From Sphingosinicella sp. (lineage in GTDB: Bacteria; Pseudomonadota; Alphaproteobacteria; Sphingomonadales; Sphingomonadaceae), in assembly GCF_013911755.1 (NCBI RefSeq), contig NZ_JACESP010000015.1, forward strand, positions 32,124 through 96,123: a stretch of 64,000 nucleotides of DNA. The letters run 5' to 3'. Shown piece by piece: positions 1 through 11,513 of this stretch (positions are counted from its first letter, which is position 1; each line of letters begins with the position of its first letter). A program made the translations under genes and the position numbers. The notes below the pieces were generated by a model. The model was given only the letters and a program-made list of their open reading frames with translations. It was not told where the DNA came from and did no database searches.

Positions 1-735
1 TCCGAATTCGCCGACATTGCGATCGTCTTCGATGCCACATCAGCGGGCGCGCACGCGAAGCACAACGAAGTCCTGCAAGCCCACGGCAAGCGCGTGATCG
101 ATCTCACCCCTGCCGCGATCGGTCCGTTCACGATCCCGCCGGTGAACGGCGACGCCAACCTCGATGAGCGCAACGTCAACATGGTGACGTGCGGCGGCCA
201 GGCGACGATCCCGATCGTAAACGCCGTGAACCGCGTCGCGAAGGTGCATTACGGTGAGATCGTCGCGTCGATCGCCTCCAAGTCCGCAGGTCCCGGCACG
301 CGCGCCAACATCGACGAGTTCACCGAAACCACGAGCCGCGCCATCGTCGAGGTCGGCGGTGCGACACGCGGCAAGGCGATCATCATCCTCAATCCCGCCG
401 AACCTCCGCTCATCATGCGCGACACCGTCTATTGTCTTGCCGAGGATGGCGACACCGCCGCGATCGAGGCGTCCGTCGAAGCGATGGTCGCCGAGGTGCA
501 GAAATACGTGCCCGGCTACCGCATGAAGCAGAAGGTGCAGTTCGAGCATATCGGCTCCAACCGTCCGCTGCGTATCCCCGAGATGGACGGCGAGTTCACC
601 GGCCTCAAGGTCAGCGTGTTCCTCGAAGTCGAAGGTGCGGCGCACTATCTCCCCGCCTACGCGGGCAATCTCGACATCATGACCTCCGCGGCATTGAAGA
701 CTGCCGAGAAGATCGCGGAAAGGATGGCGGCATGA
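1..735 (+). CDS. Acetaldehyde dehydrogenase (acylating), 5' end outside window
   Basis: The enzyme oxidises acetaldehyde to acetyl-CoA with NAD and CoA, as the last step of aromatic or steroid meta-cleavage pathways (MhpF/BphJ/HsaG family), normally in a channelling complex with the aldolase. The frame is open from base 1 and gives about 244 residues; the family is near 300-315, so roughly the first 60-70 residues, including the nucleotide-binding loop, lie to the left. The catalytic cysteine is in [10 protein letters not shown] (Cys codon 190..192), and the [12 protein letters not shown] segment is also typical. The stop overlaps the start of the aldolase (ATGA), so the two are translationally coupled. 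The family is clear; the pathway it serves is not. Confidence 0.95.
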   Translation, partial: SEFADIAIVFDATSAGAHAKHNEVLQAHGKRVIDLTPAAIGPFTIPPVNGDANLDERNVNMVTCGGQATIPIVNAVNRVAKVHYGEIVASIASKSAGPGTRANIDEFTETTSRAIVEVGGATRGKAIIILNPAEPPLIMRDTVYCLAEDGDTAAIEASVEAMVAEVQKYVPGYRMKQKVQFEHIGSNRPLRIPEMDGEFTGLKVSVFLEVEGAAHYLPAYAGNLDIMTSAALKTAEKIAERMAA

Positions 736-1763
736 GCTTCGACCCCACCAAGACCAAGCTCTACATTCAGGACGTCACGCTGCGCGACGGGATGCACGCC
801 ATCCGTCACCAATATGGTCTCGATCATGTGAAGACGATCGCGAAGGTACTCGACCGCGCCAAGGTCGATGCCATCGAAGTCGCGCACGGCGACGGGCTTT
901 CTGGCAGTTCCTTCAACTACGGCTTCGGCGCGCACACCGATTGGGACTGGATCGGCGCCGTCGCCGAGGTGCTGGAACACAGCGTGCTGACGACGCTGCT
1001 GCTGCCGGGCATCGGAACGATCCACGATCTCAAGCACGCCTACGATCTCGGCGTGCGCTCGGTGCGCGTCGCGACGCATTGCACCGAGGCGGACGTTTCC
1101 AAGCAGCACATCGAATACGCGCGCGGTCTCGGAATGGACGTCTCGGGTTTCCTGATGATGAGCCACATGTCCGAGCCCGAATCTCTCGCGAAACAGGCCA
1201 AGCTGATGGAGGATTACGGCGCGCACTGCGTCTACGTCACCGACAGCGGCGGCGCCATGACGATGGATCAGTATGCCGCGCGCCTGCAGGCTTACGACCG
1301 CGTGCTGAAGCCCGAAACGCAGCGCGGCGTCCACGCGCACCACAACCTCTCGCTCGGCGTCGCGAACTCCATCGTCGCCGTGCAGAACGGTGCGGTGCGT
1401 GTCGATGCAAGCCTTGCGGGCATGGGCGCAGGCGCGGGCAACGCCCCGCTCGAAGTGTTCATCGCCGCCGCCGATGTTCACGGCTGGAACCACGGCTGCG
1501 ATCTCTACGCGCTGATGGACGCCGCCGAAGATCTCGTCCGCCCGCTGCAGGACCGCCCCGTCCGCGTCGATCGCGAGACGCTCACGCTCGGCTACGCGGG
1601 CGTGTATTCAAGCTTCCTGCGCCACGCCGAAAAGGCCGCTGCCGAATACGGCCTCGATACGCGCGCGATCCTCGTCGAACTCGGCCGCCGCAAGATGGTC
1701 GGCGGTCAGGAAGACATGATCGTCGACGTCGCGCTCGACATGCTCAAGGAAAGCGCCGCCTAA
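732..1763 (+). CDS. 4-hydroxy-2-oxovalerate aldolase
   Basis: This class II pyruvate aldolase (MhpE/BphI/HsaF family) splits 4-hydroxy-2-oxovalerate-type acids into pyruvate and an aldehyde, which is handed to the acetaldehyde dehydrogenase encoded just upstream. The protein has 343 residues, full family length. N-terminal TLRDGMHA holds the catalytic Arg18 and metal-binding Asp19 with His22, and HAHHNL holds the two metal-binding histidines. The ATG at 732 overlaps the preceding stop by ATGA, which settles the start although the frame is open further upstream. Its last four bases overlap the convergent reductase gene. No aromatic-ring dioxygenase is visible in the window, so the upstream pathway is unknown. 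Confidence 0.95.
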   Translation: MSFDPTKTKLYIQDVTLRDGMHAIRHQYGLDHVKTIAKVLDRAKVDAIEVAHGDGLSGSSFNYGFGAHTDWDWIGAVAEVLEHSVLTTLLLPGIGTIHDLKHAYDLGVRSVRVATHCTEADVSKQHIEYARGLGMDVSGFLMMSHMSEPESLAKQAKLMEDYGAHCVYVTDSGGAMTMDQYAARLQAYDRVLKPETQRGVHAHHNLSLGVANSIVAVQNGAVRVDASLAGMGAGAGNAPLEVFIAAADVHGWNHGCDLYALMDAAEDLVRPLQDRPVRVDRETLTLGYAGVYSSFLRHAEKAAAEYGLDTRAILVELGRRKMVGGQEDMIVDVALDMLKESAA

Positions 1764-2737
1764 AGCGCCACGACGATGCGCCCCCGCACCTTGCCCTGAA
1801 GAATGTCCCCCGCCGAGGGAATCACATCTTCGAGCGCGATCTCGCGGATCATGCTTTCAAGCTTCGCGGGATCAAGGTCACGGGCCAGGCGGCTCCACGC
1901 CTCCTCTCGATCCCCGCGCGGCGCCATTACGCTATCGACACCCGACAGCGTCACGTTGCGCAGGATGAACGGATAGAGCGTCGCCGGCAGGTCGATGCCC
2001 TGCGCGAGGCCCGTCGCCGCGACGATGCCCCCGTAGCGCATCTGCGCGCAGACGTTGACCAGCGTATGGCTCCCAACCGTGTCGATCGCGCCCGCCCAGC
2101 GTTCGGCCTGCATCGGTGCACCCGGCTCGGCGAGCGTATTGCGGTCGATGATCTCCGCCGCGCCAAGCGCTTTCAGATAATCCGCGCCCTCGGGCCTGCC
2201 CGTGGAGGCGGCGACGCGGTAGCCGAGTTTCGAAAGCACAGCGATGGCGACACTCCCGACCCCGCCGCTCGCGCCCGTCACGATAACCTCGCCGTCGCCG
2301 GGCTTCACACCCAGCTTCTCCAGCCGCAGCACGCACAGCATCGCGGCATATCCCGCCGTGCCGATCGCCATCGCCTGCCGCGTCGTGAACGCATCCGGCA
2401 GCCGCACCAGCCAGTCCCCATCCACGCGCGCCTTGCCCGCCAGCCCGCCCCAGTGCCGCTCGCCAACGCCCCAGCCGTTCAGCACCACCCGGTCGCCCGC
2501 TTTCCATTTGGCATGGTCGCTCGCCTCGACGACCCCGGCGAAGTCGATGCCCGGCACCATCGGAAAGCTCTGGATCAGCGGAATGGCGCCAGTGATCGCG
2601 AGCCCGTCCTTGAAGTTCACCGTGGAATATTCGACGCGAACGGTCACGTTCCCCGCGGGCAGATCGCTGTCGTCCAGCGTGTCGATCCGCGCCGCCTGTC
2701 CGGCGTCGGTCTTGTCGATGATGATGGCCTTGAACAT
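1760..2737 (-). CDS. AcuI/YhdH-type NADPH-dependent acrylyl-CoA reductase-like MDR protein
   Basis: A zinc-free medium-chain dehydrogenase/reductase of 325 residues, in the family that includes acryloyl-CoA reductase AcuI and YhdH. The N-terminal half has the family segments [13 protein letters not shown] and PGIDFAGVV; the Rossmann domain has [14 protein letters not shown] near residue 155, and the C-terminal [13 protein letters not shown] is typical. The likely role is reduction of an enoyl-CoA double bond in the cytoplasm. It is the last gene of a minus-strand run, 12 bp after the DUF1295-type gene, and its stop overlaps the convergent aldolase stop. The true substrate cannot be read from the sequence. 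Confidence 0.85.
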   Translation of the reverse strand: MFKAIIIDKTDAGQAARIDTLDDSDLPAGNVTVRVEYSTVNFKDGLAITGAIPLIQSFPMVPGIDFAGVVEASDHAKWKAGDRVVLNGWGVGERHWGGLAGKARVDGDWLVRLPDAFTTRQAMAIGTAGYAAMLCVLRLEKLGVKPGDGEVIVTGASGGVGSVAIAVLSKLGYRVAASTGRPEGADYLKALGAAEIIDRNTLAEPGAPMQAERWAGAIDTVGSHTLVNVCAQMRYGGIVAATGLAQGIDLPATLYPFILRNVTLSGVDSVMAPRGDREEAWSRLARDLDPAKLESMIREIALEDVIPSAGDILQGKVRGRIVVAL

Positions 2738-2749
2738 GCGGCGATACTC

Positions 2750-3523
2750 CTATGATTTCCGAAAGCGGTCGGCGATCGCGCGGCCGTTCAGCAGGCCCCA
2801 CGGGATCAGCAGCCCCGTCTTCGCCTTGTAGTCCGCCCAGCCCGGATGGCGCGAGATCGCGTGGTCCTTCTGGTACATGCGGGGCAGGAAGGTGGAGACG
2901 GTCGCGTAGATCACGATGGCCCACGCGATCCAGTGCTGCGCGAGCAGCGCATAGGCCGAATAGATCATGATCTCGCCGAGATAATTGGGATTGCGCGTGT
3001 ACGCATAAAGCCCGCCGGTGAAGAGCCCGGAGCGGTACTTCAGCGTGAAGTGCCGCTGGCCGTCCGCCGCGATCATCGTGACGACGCCAAGCGTATGGAG
3101 CGCGATCGCGGCGGCAAGCAGCGGCCCGGAAGGATCGATGTGCCGCGACAGGAACAACCACGGGATCAGCCAGTACCACGCCACCAGCATCACATACATG
3201 TTCACCGCGCCCCACCACGCCGTCGTGCGGTCGAGCTGATGGTCGCGAAAGCCGAGATCCTTGATCAGCCAGCAATAGCCGTAGCAGCCGTGCAGCGCGA
3301 GATAGACCCACGCCGCATCGCTGAAATTGCCCGTCACGCGCATCATCGCGAAGATGATGAACACCGTGAAGATCTTGTGCAGGTTCACCGCGGTGGCGAC
3401 CTTGATGCGCGGGCTGCCCTTCGCCTCGAAGATCAGGTGTGCATGAATCCACAGCATGAAGCGCGCCCACGCCGGAACCGGTTCGCGCTCCGTTTCCGCT
3501 CCGCCGATTGCCGTCGTCGCCAT
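2750..3523 (-). CDS. DUF1295 / steroid 5-alpha-reductase-like membrane protein
   Basis: An integral membrane protein of 257 residues with about six hydrophobic segments. The C-terminal YTRNPNYLGEIMIY, followed by HPGWADYKAKTG, is the signature shared by steroid 5-alpha-reductase C-terminal domains, DUF1295 proteins and isoprenylcysteine methyltransferases. This is consistent with a membrane reductase or methyltransferase that uses a nucleotide cofactor on a hydrophobic substrate. It lies between the DUF3237 gene (12 bp upstream) and the AcuI-like gene (12 bp downstream), so it belongs to the same operon. A lipid or steroid-like substrate would fit the neighbours, but that is inference. Confidence 0.75.
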   Translation of the reverse strand: MATTAIGGAETEREPVPAWARFMLWIHAHLIFEAKGSPRIKVATAVNLHKIFTVFIIFAMMRVTGNFSDAAWVYLALHGCYGYCWLIKDLGFRDHQLDRTTAWWGAVNMYVMLVAWYWLIPWLFLSRHIDPSGPLLAAAIALHTLGVVTMIAADGQRHFTLKYRSGLFTGGLYAYTRNPNYLGEIMIYSAYALLAQHWIAWAIVIYATVSTFLPRMYQKDHAISRHPGWADYKAKTGLLIPWGLLNGRAIADRFRKS

Positions 3524-3535
3524 CTCGCCCTCCCC

Positions 3536-4003
3536 TCAGAGTATCTCGTAGGTGCGGTATTGAACGCCGCCGTTCCCCGTGCTGCCGATCCCGACCGCGC
3601 AGATGCCGTTCAGCCACGCATAGGCCGGACTGCCGGTTTCGAAGAGAATGAGCGTGCGGAAATAATAGCGCGAAGGATCGACAGGCGCCGCGCTCGCCAC
3701 ATCCAGCACGGCGGGCAGCAATGCAGGATCGGCAACGATGCGCCCCGTATAGGTGAGATAGACGAAAGCGCCGTCATCGGTTTCCACCGTCGCGCGCACA
3801 TCGAGCGCGATCGATCCGTCCGAGCGCACCAGCGCCCAGTCGCCCCCCGGCGGCACGAAGCGGCCATTGATGCGCTCACCTTTGAGCGTGCCGCCGCCCA
3901 CCGGAAAGATCGCGCGCTGCCCATTCGGCGTCGCGCCGATCGTGATGGGCGCGGTGAGCGCGATGTCCGCGTCGTAAATGTGCCGGTATCGAAGCTCGGT
4001 CAT
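3536..4003 (-). CDS. DUF3237 domain protein
   Basis: A soluble protein of 155 residues of the DUF3237 family: it begins with a short beta-strand segment, then IGATPNGQRAIFPVGGGTLKGERINGRFVPPGGDW, split here by me into the typical FPVGGG and PPGGDW blocks, and ends with LNGICAVGIG and YRTYEIL. DUF3237 proteins are lipocalin-like barrels without a firmly established reaction, often found with SDRs and CoA-dependent enzymes of terpenoid or aromatic breakdown. The start codon overlaps the stop of the SDR gene by four bases (4000..4003), showing translational coupling. Function unknown. Confidence 0.8.
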   Translation of the reverse strand: MTELRYRHIYDADIALTAPITIGATPNGQRAIFPVGGGTLKGERINGRFVPPGGDWALVRSDGSIALDVRATVETDDGAFVYLTYTGRIVADPALLPAVLDVASAAPVDPSRYYFRTLILFETGSPAYAWLNGICAVGIGSTGNGGVQYRTYEIL

Positions 4004-4773
4004 GCCGCCGTGTACCCTCCGTCCACGATGAGTTCGCTTCCCGTCATGTACCGCGCATCGTCGCTGGCGAGAAACAGGATCGGCCCCGCGATTTCGTCAG
4101 GTACGGCAAAGCGCCCGATCGGGATGCGCGCCAGCGTTTCGGCGGCGAACGCCGCGCCTTCGTCGGCGGGCATCGATCCGATGGCGTCCGAAACCAGTAG
4201 CGTCTCGGTATAGCCCGGATGCATCGAGTTGACGCGGATCGGATAGGCCTTCCGCGCGCAGTGCAGCGCCGCGTTGCGCGTCAGCAGCTTCACCGCGCCC
4301 TTCGAAGCGTTATACGCCGCCAGCAGCGGCTCCCCGACATTGCCCGCGATCGAGGCAACGTTGATGATCGCCCCGCCCTTCTCCTTCATCGCGCCGATCG
4401 CCGCCTTGGTGCCGAGGAACACGCCCTCCACGTTCACCGCCATCGTCAATCGCCAGTCCGCGAGCGTGGTATCCTCCACCGACGCGATACGCGCGATCCC
4501 CGCATTGTTCACCAGCACGTCGAGGCGGCCGTGCCGATGGATCACGTCCGCGACGAGCCGGTCCCAGTCCGCCTCGCGCGTCACATCCTGCACCGCCGCC
4601 TCAACGGCCAGGCCCTCGCCTGAAAGCCGCTCTGCCTGCGCCTCGACCTCGCCCGCGAGCACGTCGGTGATGACAACCACCGCGCCCTCGCGCGCGAACC
4701 GCTCGGCGGAGGCGAGGCCGATGCCCCGCGCTCCGCCCGTGATGACGACGACCTTGCCTTCGAAACGCCGCAT
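4000..4773 (-). CDS. SDR family oxidoreductase
   Basis: A classical short-chain dehydrogenase/reductase of 257 residues. Seen motifs: TGGARGIG (cofactor loop) near residue 12, NNAGIA, catalytic serine in NVASIAG, and YNASKGAV giving the Tyr-x3-Lys pair; the C-terminus TGSELIVDGGYTAA is also typical. It probably oxidises an alcohol or reduces a ketone with NAD(P)(H). The frame stays open far upstream into the receptor gene, but MRRFEGKVVVITGG is the natural start. It is 14 bp downstream of the TonB receptor and coupled to DUF3237, so receptor, SDR, DUF3237, DUF1295 protein and reductase appear to be co-transcribed. Substrate unknown. Confidence 0.9.
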   Translation of the reverse strand: MRRFEGKVVVITGGARGIGLASAERFAREGAVVVITDVLAGEVEAQAERLSGEGLAVEAAVQDVTREADWDRLVADVIHRHGRLDVLVNNAGIARIASVEDTTLADWRLTMAVNVEGVFLGTKAAIGAMKEKGGAIINVASIAGNVGEPLLAAYNASKGAVKLLTRNAALHCARKAYPIRVNSMHPGYTETLLVSDAIGSMPADEGAAFAAETLARIPIGRFAVPDEIAGPILFLASDDARYMTGSELIVDGGYTAA

Positions 4774-4787
4774 GATCGCCTCCGCTC

Positions 4788-7367
<2,580 letters not shown>

Positions 7368-7414
7368 ATGATCCTCCCCTTGATCGTTTGTGCGGACAAA
7401 ACCCATCTGTTCCC

Positions 7415-7429
7415 GCCGAAGCATTCGGC
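7415..7429. repeat. Short inverted repeat upstream of the TonB receptor
   Basis: GCCGAA-GCA-TTCGGC, two perfect 6-base arms around 3 bases, lies 48 bp upstream of the receptor start, in the 123-bp gap after the saccharopine-dehydrogenase-like gene. It could be an operator or a short hairpin in the leader. No T-run follows on either strand, so it is not a simple terminator. Nothing else in the gap is recognisable. Confidence 0.35.
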
Positions 7430-7490
7430 AGGCCCTAACCTCTGTGATGATCTTTGGGGCTTCAGCCCCGCGCGCTATCGCGCCTTGCGA

Positions 7491-8600
7491 TCACGTCGCC
7501 TGCGCCTCCCACGTGTGATACCCATGCTCCGCCCATACGTTCAGGATGGTGCGGGCGCCGAAAGCCTTGGCCGGAGACTGGAAACCGGCGGCGAGAAGTT
7601 GTCCGCGCAGGATGCGGCGACAGGCTTCCGCCGCGAGCAGACCCGTCTGGATGTAAGGTGAATTGCCGCGCAGGATCACCGATACGCCGGACGTGTTGCC
7701 GCGCCCGATGCACGAGATCACCGATCGGTTGACGTCGGGGTTCTCGCGGTCGGGCTCGACCTGCGTCAATTGCCCGCCGAGTTCGTTGCAGATGCGCTCC
7801 TGCTCGGCGTCGGGCAGGTGGCTGTATTCCTTCTCGAACTTTTCCAGCGTGGCGATCACCGCGTCGAACATCACCTGGCTGCGGAAGCCGACGAGCGTCG
7901 AACAGTTGCTGACGCGCGCGTCGCCCTCGTACCACACCGGCTCGCCGCCGCCCGACCACGGCAGACCCCGGAACAGCCGGTGCGAATCCGGCGCCTTCAC
8001 GAGGTAGGACGTCGCCATCGGCCACACCGCGAGCTTGCGGTGCTCGATGTAATATTGCGGCCGCGTGCACATGCGCAGGAACGACTTCGTCGAAGCGACG
8101 CTGGTCGCTGAATCCGCGAGGTAGAGTATATCGAGCGAGTCGATGCCGGGGGTTTCGAGCGCGATCTCCGCAGCGATATTCCCCGCCGCCCACATGTAGG
8201 ACGTGGCGGGCGCAAGCAGCAGACCTTTCGCGGCGAACTTCGCGCCATAGGTCTCGCGGACGTGGCGCATCCAGTCCGCCTCGCCCGTGGTATCGAGATA
8301 ATGACACCCGGCTTCAAGACACGCCTGCACCACGGGGTCGCCAAGCTGCATGAACGGCCCTGTGACGTTGTAGACGACCTTCGCGCCCGCGAAGAGCTTG
8401 GCGAGCGACGCCGCGTCGTGCGAAACCGCGCGGCATTCGAAGTTCGCGCCCTTCAGCTCGGGCACGCGCGCCATCTGCTCTTCAAGCCGCTTCTGGTCGC
8501 GCCCGGCGGCGATGAACGGGATGCCCGCTTCCGCCAGATGCCAAGAGATCAGTTTGCCGGTGTAGCCACTGGCGCCGTAGACGATAACAGGTGCGCTCAT
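7491..8600 (-). CDS. Saccharopine dehydrogenase-like / trans-acting enoyl reductase family protein
   Basis: 369 residues with an N-terminal Rossmann fold (VIVYGASGYTGKLIS, residues 5-19), then AGRDQKRLEE and VVYNVTGPFMQLGDPVVQACLEAG (shown in part: NVTGPF, GDPVV), the pattern of the saccharopine dehydrogenase NADP-binding family, which also includes mycobacterial trans-acting enoyl reductases. A NAD(P)H-dependent reduction of a CoA- or lipid-linked intermediate is plausible. The ATG overlaps the stop of the acyl-CoA ligase gene by four bases, so it is coupled to that ligase and the thiolase-like gene before it. Not a lysine-biosynthesis enzyme by context. Substrate unknown. Confidence 0.8.
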   Translation of the reverse strand: MSAPVIVYGASGYTGKLISWHLAEAGIPFIAAGRDQKRLEEQMARVPELKGANFECRAVSHDAASLAKLFAGAKVVYNVTGPFMQLGDPVVQACLEAGCHYLDTTGEADWMRHVRETYGAKFAAKGLLLAPATSYMWAAGNIAAEIALETPGIDSLDILYLADSATSVASTKSFLRMCTRPQYYIEHRKLAVWPMATSYLVKAPDSHRLFRGLPWSGGGEPVWYEGDARVSNCSTLVGFRSQVMFDAVIATLEKFEKEYSHLPDAEQERICNELGGQLTQVEPDRENPDVNRSVISCIGRGNTSGVSVILRGNSPYIQTGLLAAEACRRILRGQLLAAGFQSPAKAFGARTILNVWAEHGYHTWEAQAT

Positions 8601-10225
8601 TGCGTCGCTCTCCCCAGGGTGATTGTGGTTGGCCCCGATGGGCCGAAGACTACCGCATCGGGCGCGCCCAGCATCGTGATGAGATGCCGGGCCTGCGGTT
8701 TTTCAGAGGCGGTTTTCGGAATTTCGCCGACGATCTGCACCAGCGAGGGCATCGACGCCGAACCGATCCGCTCCCGGCAGTGCGTGAAGACGGAGAGCGG
8801 GTCGAAATCCCCGGCAGGCACGATCGCCGCGACGACCTCTTTCTCGCCCGGCGCATTCTGCGCCGTGGCTGCGCCGTAGACGTGGACGTCCCCCACACCG
8901 TCCATCGCGGCGATCTCCGCCTCGATCTGCACGGCGTTTACAAAATCCCCGTTTCGCCGGATCGCGTCGCCCGCCCGGTGCGAGAAGAACACCCAGCCGT
9001 CCGCGTCCTTGTAGCCGATGTCGCCGGTGCGAAACCACCCGCCCCGCGTCTTCGCCGCCGACGCTTCGGGGTTGCGGAAATACTCGACCGCAGGCGTCTC
9101 GCCCCCCTCTGGCCGAAAGCACATCTCCCCCAGAACCCCGGGCGCGCAGTCTTTGTCGTCTTCGTCAAGGATCGCGCAGATAGTCCCGGCAGGCGGCTTC
9201 CCGATCGAACCAATAGGCCCGACGCCCGGAAGGTTGATGGTAAGCCCCCCTTCCGCCGCCCCGAAGAACTCCAGAACCTGGACCCCGAACCGCGCCTCGA
9301 AATCCCGCCACATCGCAGGCGGCATCCCCGCGCTCAGCACCATGCGCACTTTGTGCGCCCGGTCGCGCGGCGAAGGCGGCTCCGCGTAGATCGCCACCGC
9401 CATGCCGCCGAGCAGGTTGAACACCGTGCAGCCGTAATGCCCCAGGATTTCCCAAAGCCGCGACTTCGAAAAGCGCCGGCTGACCACCAGCGGAAGCTGC
9501 ATCGCAAGCGCGTTGCCGAGCGTGATGAGCTGCGCGTTCGCGTGCGTGAAGGAGAGCCCCGTATAAAGCTTGTCGTCGCCGCGCACCTGGAGCAGCGGCC
9601 CGAACGTGGAAACCGCGGCATAGCGCGCATAAGGCGCCAGGATCGCCTTGGGGTCTCCCGTCGTGCCGGACGTGTAGAGCATCTGCATCGGCCGCGCGAG
9701 GTCGGTGCCCGGATCGGCGGGCGCCGCCCCTGCCCCGGCAAGCACCTGCGCCAGCGTCGCGACCCGGACGCCGGGCAAAGGCTGCGATGTATCTCCCAGC
9801 ACCCACACCCAGCCGAGATCGGGCACGTCGGCAATCACCTCCGCGAGCGCGGGCAGGGCTTCGGGCGCCACGATCGCGCCCCGGCATCCGGCGAAGCGCA
9901 GCATGAACGCCAACCGCGCGCCGCGCGTTCTCGGGTCGATCGGCACGAAGATCGTCGCGGCAAGTTCGGAGCCGATCATCGCATCCACGAACTCGGGGTG
10001 GTTCGGCATCACAAGCGCGAAGCTGTCGCCCGACTTCATGCCCTCCCCCGCGAGCGCACCCGCGATGCGCGCGCCGTTCGCCAGGAGCTCACCGTAGCTC
10101 CGCGTCTCCTCGGCAAAGCGCCCGTCCGGCCCGATATCGACGAACGTCAGCATTGCCCCGTCGCGTACCCCCGCGCCGGCACGGAGCATCTGCACGGGCG
10201 TGCGCAAGGCGTGTACTTCACTCAC
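8597..10225 (-). CDS. AMP-dependent acyl-CoA ligase
   Basis: A class I adenylate-forming enzyme of 542 residues that should activate a carboxylic acid to its CoA thioester. Seen motifs: LYTSGTTGDPKAI (P-loop A3 motif), FFGAAEGG (A5), WFRTGDIGYKDADG (A7), HRAGDAIRRNGDFVN (A8) and PKTASEKPQ near the C-terminus, where the A10 lysine is expected. The start is GTG at 10225 inside a GTGA overlap with the stop of the thiolase-like gene; the stop overlaps the next gene by ATGA. Three genes are therefore translationally chained. Similar ligases serve cholate, terpenoid and fatty-acid catabolism; the substrate here is not clear. Confidence 0.92.
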   Translation of the reverse strand: MSEVHALRTPVQMLRAGAGVRDGAMLTFVDIGPDGRFAEETRSYGELLANGARIAGALAGEGMKSGDSFALVMPNHPEFVDAMIGSELAATIFVPIDPRTRGARLAFMLRFAGCRGAIVAPEALPALAEVIADVPDLGWVWVLGDTSQPLPGVRVATLAQVLAGAGAAPADPGTDLARPMQMLYTSGTTGDPKAILAPYARYAAVSTFGPLLQVRGDDKLYTGLSFTHANAQLITLGNALAMQLPLVVSRRFSKSRLWEILGHYGCTVFNLLGGMAVAIYAEPPSPRDRAHKVRMVLSAGMPPAMWRDFEARFGVQVLEFFGAAEGGLTINLPGVGPIGSIGKPPAGTICAILDEDDKDCAPGVLGEMCFRPEGGETPAVEYFRNPEASAAKTRGGWFRTGDIGYKDADGWVFFSHRAGDAIRRNGDFVNAVQIEAEIAAMDGVGDVHVYGAATAQNAPGEKEVVAAIVPAGDFDPLSVFTHCRERIGSASMPSLVQIVGEIPKTASEKPQARHLITMLGAPDAVVFGPSGPTTITLGRATQ

Positions 10226-11436
10226 CGCGACAGCACCGTCATCACCAGCGCCGCCGCATCCCGCCCAAGGAAGCCGCCGCCGTTCTCCGCAACCGCAAGC
10301 CGCGCCCCCTCCACCTGCCGCGCACCGGCACGACCGCGAAGCTGCTCGGTTAGTTCATATACTTGCGCAAGACCCGTCGCGCCGATCGGATGCCCCTTGC
10401 GGACAAGCCCCCCCGACGTGTTCACCGGCACCCGCCCGCCAAGCGCCGTCGCGCCGCTTTCGAGCAGCGCCACCCCCTCGTTGCGCGGACACAGCCCAAG
10501 GTATTCGTAGTACATCAGCTCGGCAGGCGACGTCGCGTCGTGAAGCTCGACACAGTCGATATCCTCGGCCGCGATCCCCGCCATCGCATAAGCCTCACTC
10601 GCCGCCCATTCGGTGATCCCCGGCGCGCCCGGCGCAGGCTCGAAGGCACTGGCGATCAGCGAGCTGCGCACATGCACCGGATCGGCGATCCCACGTCCGC
10701 GCGCGAACTTCGGCGACACAATCACCGCCGCCGCCGCGCCGTCGCCCAGCGGCGAACACATCGGCAGCGTCAGCGGCGCTGAGATAAGCGGCGCCGCCAG
10801 CACCGCGTCGGCATCGAGCACGTCACGAAACTGCGCGCGCGGGTTGAGGCTGCCGTGCAGCGAATTCTTCGCCGAAACTTCAGCGAAATGCCGCGCCGTC
10901 GCGCCGCTCCGCGCGCTGTAGTCGCGCGCCATGCGAGCATAGATATCCATGAACAGCGAACGCTGCCGGCCCGACTCATCGTTCGCAGAACGATCACCGT
11001 CGACATAAGCGTAAAGCTCTTCCGGCTTCTCGACGTCGACGGCGCCAAGGAACACGGCAAAGCTCTTCGCTTTGTCTTCGTGGAAGAGTTTCTCGACACC
11101 GAACGCCAGCACCACGTCATAAACGCCAAGCGTCACCATCGTGCACGCCTGCTGGAACGCCGTGGATGCGGTGGCGCAGGCGTTTTCCACGTTCACCACT
11201 GGAATACGCCCGACGCCCATGCCGCGCAGGATCGCCTGCCCCGCGATGCACGCCTGCCCGGTCACGAGCGGCGCGGCGGCATTCCCCGCCCATGCCGCCT
11301 CGATCTCGCGCGCCCCGACGTTCGCATCCTTGAGCGCCTCACCGATCGCCTCGTGCGCGAGGCTGGACAGGCTTCGGTCCAGATGCTTGCCGAAGCGGGT
11401 CATTCCGACACCGGCAATGATCGCGTTCTGCTTCAT
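10222..11436 (-). CDS. Thiolase-like protein (SCP2/lipid-transfer type)
   Basis: 404 residues of the thiolase superfamily. The nucleophile cysteine is in ENACATAS, and SGGLVRKGHPIGATG carries the conserved C-terminal histidine; ELHDATSPAEL is the counterpart of the usual Asn-Glu-Ala-Phe block. The second catalytic cysteine loop of true thiolases (CGGG) reads NGGGFLG here, as in many SCP2-type thiolases and aldolase-like Ltp proteins, so either thiolytic cleavage or retro-aldol side-chain removal with a DUF35 partner is possible; no DUF35 gene is seen nearby. The ATG at 11436 is chosen because it begins the conserved MKQNAIIAGVG; the frame is open upstream. Confidence 0.88.
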   Translation of the reverse strand: MKQNAIIAGVGMTRFGKHLDRSLSSLAHEAIGEALKDANVGAREIEAAWAGNAAAPLVTGQACIAGQAILRGMGVGRIPVVNVENACATASTAFQQACTMVTLGVYDVVLAFGVEKLFHEDKAKSFAVFLGAVDVEKPEELYAYVDGDRSANDESGRQRSLFMDIYARMARDYSARSGATARHFAEVSAKNSLHGSLNPRAQFRDVLDADAVLAAPLISAPLTLPMCSPLGDGAAAAVIVSPKFARGRGIADPVHVRSSLIASAFEPAPGAPGITEWAASEAYAMAGIAAEDIDCVELHDATSPAELMYYEYLGLCPRNEGVALLESGATALGGRVPVNTSGGLVRKGHPIGATGLAQVYELTEQLRGRAGARQVEGARLAVAENGGGFLGRDAAALVMTVLSR

Positions 11437-11464
11437 TCCATCCCCTCGGACAAACCTTCCCCGT

Positions 11465-11486
11465 CGGCCGAAAACCCGTTCGGCCG
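11465..11486. repeat. Inverted repeat between acyl-CoA dehydrogenase and thiolase-like genes
   Basis: CGGCCGAA-6 nt-TTCGGCCG, two perfect 8-base arms, then CACC and six T (11491..11496) on the plus strand. It lies in the 77-bp gap between two co-directional minus-strand genes. The T-run is on the wrong side for stopping minus-strand transcripts; it could be a leader hairpin or could block plus-strand read-through. Confidence 0.4.
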
Positions 11487-11513
11487 CACCTTTTTTACTC
11501 TGTGTTTCCGCCG

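Noticed and set aside
11465-11496. Rho-independent terminator after the acyl-CoA dehydrogenase gene
   Set aside because: The T-run follows the stem on the plus strand, while both flanking genes are on the minus strand, where the stem is preceded by A residues; kept only as an inverted repeat.
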